From assembly GCA_036676355.1 (NCBI GenBank), contig JAKFDA010000043.1, positions 28,996 through 92,995 on the forward strand: 64,000 nt of DNA. Direction: 5' to 3'. The DNA comes from ZC4RG42 sp036676355. GTDB lineage: Bacteria > Pseudomonadota > Gammaproteobacteria > Burkholderiales > SG8-39. Positions 61,687-64,000 of the stretch are shown piece after piece (within the stretch, counting starts at the first letter, position 1; every line of letters starts with the position of its first letter). The notes beneath the pieces are model-generated. The model was not told where the DNA came from. It did not search any database and saw only the letters and a list, made by a program, of their open reading frames with translations. The translations under genes were made by a program, and so were the position numbers.

Positions 61687-63195
61687 TCATAACGGCAGCG
61701 TCAGTGAAGGGGTGTAACTTCCACCGTGCAGGCCTTCAAAGTCATACTCATAGAGCGTAACTTTCCCCAGTCCTGGTTGCCGTTGTCCCAGGAAAAACGT
61801 GAAGCCATTTGGTGCCGCCACGAACAGGTGAATCGGCTGGCGCCTTTGCGTTTGAACGGTTGCGATCTGTTGTGCTAATGCTTCGACCAGCTCAAATGCA
61901 TGCTGCCCGCTGGCAACGCATCGTGCGCCGGGACCGGAAGATGGTCGCGCGATCAGCAAGGTCCAGGCATCAGGTATCGCGCCTTCGATATATCGTCGTA
62001 CGGCCGGGCTGATCTCATGGGTCAATGAAACCGCCACGACAAGATCTTCGCCGCCCTCTTTCAAGTTCTCCTGCTCAAAAAACCAGGTCGCCCAGGTTGG
62101 GTCCGACTGGCTGTCACCCGGCTTCCAAAGTTTCCGCCCCCCCGTGCGCTGCTCCACTTCGACATCGCAACCGGATTTGATGTTGAGTACGGAGCCCGCG
62201 GCGAAGGCGAGCGTGATATGGGCATCAAGTGCCAAACGGAGATTGCCGCTTTTCTTCCCCGCCTCTAGCAAGAATTGCTTCAGCTCCGGGTACAGAGTGC
62301 TAGACCAGTCCGCATCGTTGCGAATCGGACGGTCATTGAACTTGGGCACGAAATCGAGCACCTCGACGCAACGATCCCGCAACTGGTCGATCGGGTGCTC
62401 AAAAGATTTGACTCCATACACCGTCGGCCGACCTTGGCTCGCCTGCAGCAAGCCTTCCTGCGCGCAAGCCTGCCTGAATGATGCGCGATCAAACTCCTGC
62501 CGCCCTTGCGCCATCCAGTTGAAAACCACGTCATCATAGGGAAAGGCGCTGTGGTTGCCGTAAACGCAGCGCAAGCCCACACCAAGGAATAGACCGTTCA
62601 AACGCTCCTTCAAGTCCTCCAGCGAATCGGTCGCCTCGCTCAAGGCCAACGTATGTGCAAACAACCGCAGCGCCGGTTCATCGATTCCCAGATGCTCCCG
62701 CCATACCTTGCGTATCTTGCCAACCTCGCTGTTGTCGGTCTTGGTGCCGAAGAGTTGATCGAGCCGCAAGGTGCTGGAACGCTGGACGATGAGCTTGCGT
62801 AACGGATCGGCGACGCGCCAGTTCGTCAGTAGGCGAAAGCGAATTCCGATGCCGGCCGGCGCATGCTCCAACTGCGCACGGTGCGCCTTTTGCAACAGCG
62901 AATGCGACTCCGCGTTGATGAACTGCGGATCGGTCAGATGGGCATAGCCGTAGGTGTCCGGGGTGACATGCCACTTGCACTGGATGTGTTCGCGCCGCAG
63001 CGGATTGCCGTTCTGATCCTGTAGGCAACGAGCGCCGTCGTACTCGACCCAGATATCGTCGAAACTCTTGGGACCGCGTTCGAAGCCGACTTTGATGATT
63101 GGGCTCTTCGGGTCGAGCAGCCAGGCGGCCTTCAGCCAGAACATCCTAGCTTGGAAAACGTCGCCTTCGCGCCTGACCGTGACTGCCTGGGTCAT
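61687..63195 (-). CDS. cap4: Cap4-type CBASS effector: nuclease fused to SAVED domain
   Basis: The 502-residue protein begins with a DUF4297-like restriction-endonuclease domain: GDVFQARMFWL, then FDDIWVEYDG and EHIQCKWH supply the PD-(D/E)xK-type residues (Asp47, Glu51, Gln72, Lys74). The C-terminal SAVED domain (about 300-502) has the hallmark HLFVAAPNGFTFFLGQ and the ending GGSYTPSLTLP. In CBASS, SAVED binds a cyclic oligonucleotide made by a CD-NTase on phage infection and switches on DNA cleavage. An SD (GGGAG) precedes it, and it follows the ATPase gene by 12 bases. Confidence 0.85.
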   Translation of the reverse strand: MTQAVTVRREGDVFQARMFWLKAAWLLDPKSPIIKVGFERGPKSFDDIWVEYDGARCLQDQNGNPLRREHIQCKWHVTPDTYGYAHLTDPQFINAESHSLLQKAHRAQLEHAPAGIGIRFRLLTNWRVADPLRKLIVQRSSTLRLDQLFGTKTDNSEVGKIRKVWREHLGIDEPALRLFAHTLALSEATDSLEDLKERLNGLFLGVGLRCVYGNHSAFPYDDVVFNWMAQGRQEFDRASFRQACAQEGLLQASQGRPTVYGVKSFEHPIDQLRDRCVEVLDFVPKFNDRPIRNDADWSSTLYPELKQFLLEAGKKSGNLRLALDAHITLAFAAGSVLNIKSGCDVEVEQRTGGRKLWKPGDSQSDPTWATWFFEQENLKEGGEDLVVAVSLTHEISPAVRRYIEGAIPDAWTLLIARPSSGPGARCVASGQHAFELVEALAQQIATVQTQRRQPIHLFVAAPNGFTFFLGQRQPGLGKVTLYEYDFEGLHGGSYTPSLTLPL

Positions 63196-63207
63196 GGCAT
63201 CTCCCGC

Positions 63208-63558
63208 TTAGTTCAGACTGTCACGGAAGGCTGGCGTCGGCTGCATCGCCTTCGCGATTTCCGTCGCGCGCAGCCCGCTGACCCCGCTCGAGGGGTAAGC
63301 ATCCAGGACGATGGAGGGAATCAAACGCTGAGTCAGATCGGAAAAGGTAAAGCCATAATCGTGTCCGTTCGCCGGACCAGTCGCGTTGACCAAGGCTTCG
63401 ATGTGATGCGCATCAATACCGAGCGGCGCCAGCCGTTCTTGGAACACATGGCGCCGTTGTGCATCGTTGGGTCGGGAGAAACTCAGAACATCGGCCGCGC
63501 GGCGGCGAACTGCCGGATCCAGGGCACTCAAGCGATTGGTGCACATGATGACGGCTGC
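63208..63558 (-). CDS. AAA+ ATPase, Cap6/TRIP13-like, N-terminally truncated
   Basis: The visible part is the C-terminal region of an AAA+ ATPase: strand beta4 AAVIM and sensor 1 CTNRLSALDPAVRRRA with an arginine-rich segment, then the lid domain. An ATG at 63546 is internal. Walker A and B are missing because the sequence switches to cydA at about 63,558. Beside a SAVED effector, an AAA+ of this kind is probably Cap6 (TRIP13), the HORMA-remodelling partner of CBASS; other AAA+ types are not excluded. Confidence 0.65.
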   Translation of the reverse strand, partial: AAVIMCTNRLSALDPAVRRRAADVLSFSRPNDAQRRHVFQERLAPLGIDAHHIEALVNATGPANGHDYGFTFSDLTQRLIPSIVLDAYPSSGVSGLRATEIAKAMQPTPAFRDSLN

Positions 63559-64000
63559 GTATCTGACTACCTCGCTGGTGGTACTCGCGGTAGGCGCGCG
63601 CTATCTCGTCGCACGGCGATTCGAGCTGGAGGCGAAAACCATGATCCGCATGGGCCTGGGCATGGTTGCGGTGCTGGCGCCCCTGCAATTGTTCATTGGC
63701 GACCTGCACGGCTTGAATACGGCAAAGCATCAGCCGGCGAAAGTCGCCGCAATCGAGGCGCACTGGGATGGCAGTAAACCTGCTGGCCTGGTGTTGTTCG
63801 GCTGGCCCGATGAGAAAGCGGAAAGCAACATTGCCGAAATTGCGATCCCCAATTTGGGCAGCCTATTGATCACGCACGATGCCAACGGACTGTTTCCCGG
63901 CCTGAAGGACTTCAAGCCGGAAGACCGTCCGCCTGTGGTACCGGTATTCATCATGTTCCGGGTGATGGTCGGTCTTGGCATGATCATGATCGCGGTCGGC
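63533..64000 (+). CDS. cydA: Cytochrome bd ubiquinol oxidase subunit I, internal fragment
   Basis: 156 in-frame codons encode an internal CydA/CioA segment: HMMTAAYLTTSLVV, then LFIGDLHGLNTAKHQPAKVAAIE, LVLFGWPDEKA and the last visible VMVGLGMIMIAVG. The conserved HQPAKVAA stretch and transmembrane segments identify the oxidase subunit that uses ubiquinol to reduce oxygen. The N-terminal part (heme b595 and early helices) is absent, and the gene runs past the window end. It shares about 26 bases with the truncated ATPase. Confidence 0.9.

Overview
This 64 kb window reads as the chromosome of a betaproteobacterium. The gene order purF-cvpA-SPOR-folC-accD-trpA-trpB-trpF-truA-fimV-asd-leuB-leuD-leuC, the trxA-rho-rpmE cluster, an alanine/lysine-rich histone H1-like protein, and the PilS/PilR pair are typical of that class (Burkholderiales/Nitrosomonadales-like). 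The genus cannot be named from what is visible. Coding density is high and nearly all of positions 1-60,900 is core housekeeping DNA.

Layout. 1-2.7 kb: end of dnaK, dnaJ and an ABC-type amino-acid/urea-like binding protein. 2.8-6.8 kb: cysS (minus), then a plus-strand run of a TPR protein, two cyclophilins and lpxH. 6.8-24.2 kb: a long minus-strand biosynthetic block for methionine (metZ), purines (purF), folate (folC), fatty acids (accD), tryptophan (trpA, trpB, trpF), aspartate-family amino acids (asd) and leucine (leuC, a small entericidin-like lipoprotein, leuD, leuB), with truA and fimV. 24.3-28 kb: an M48 lipoprotein protease, an MFS permease, aroC and a CBS-domain protein. 28-38 kb: trxA, rho, rpmE, an ArnT-like glycosyltransferase, pgi, orn, an Ste24-type protease, a pterin dehydratase, rsgA and a CobD/CbiB-like membrane protein. 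38-48 kb: a neutral zinc peptidase, a Nudix hydrolase, a universal stress protein, terC, a LysR regulator, proline iminopeptidase, a patatin and maeB. 48-60.9 kb: an aminotransferase, a lytic transglycosylase, the H1-like protein, nrdB/nrdA, ampD, pilR/pilS and an AraC regulator.

Regulation visible in the sequence. Two yybP-ykoY (manganese) riboswitches lie back to back between terC and the LysR gene, one reading into each. A pair of NrdR boxes with centres 31 bp apart sits upstream of nrdA. A perfect hairpin with a U tract separates trpB from trpA. Several other intrinsic terminators are clear.

Accessory end. At 61,018-61,062 there is only the 3' half of a tRNA-Pro(CGG) gene, broken in the anticodon loop, as left by tRNA-targeted integration. 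Beyond it lie an AlpA-like DNA-binding protein and, on the minus strand, a Cap4-type nuclease-SAVED effector preceded by the C-terminal part of an AAA+ ATPase that looks like Cap6/TRIP13. Together these suggest the downstream half of a CBASS anti-phage operon (possibly type III). The ATPase is cut at about 63,558, where the sequence becomes an internal piece of cytochrome bd oxidase subunit I (cydA) on the opposite strand. The two families overlap on about 26 bp, which suggests either a recombination junction or a chimeric assembly. The cyclase and HORMA genes expected upstream are not in the window.
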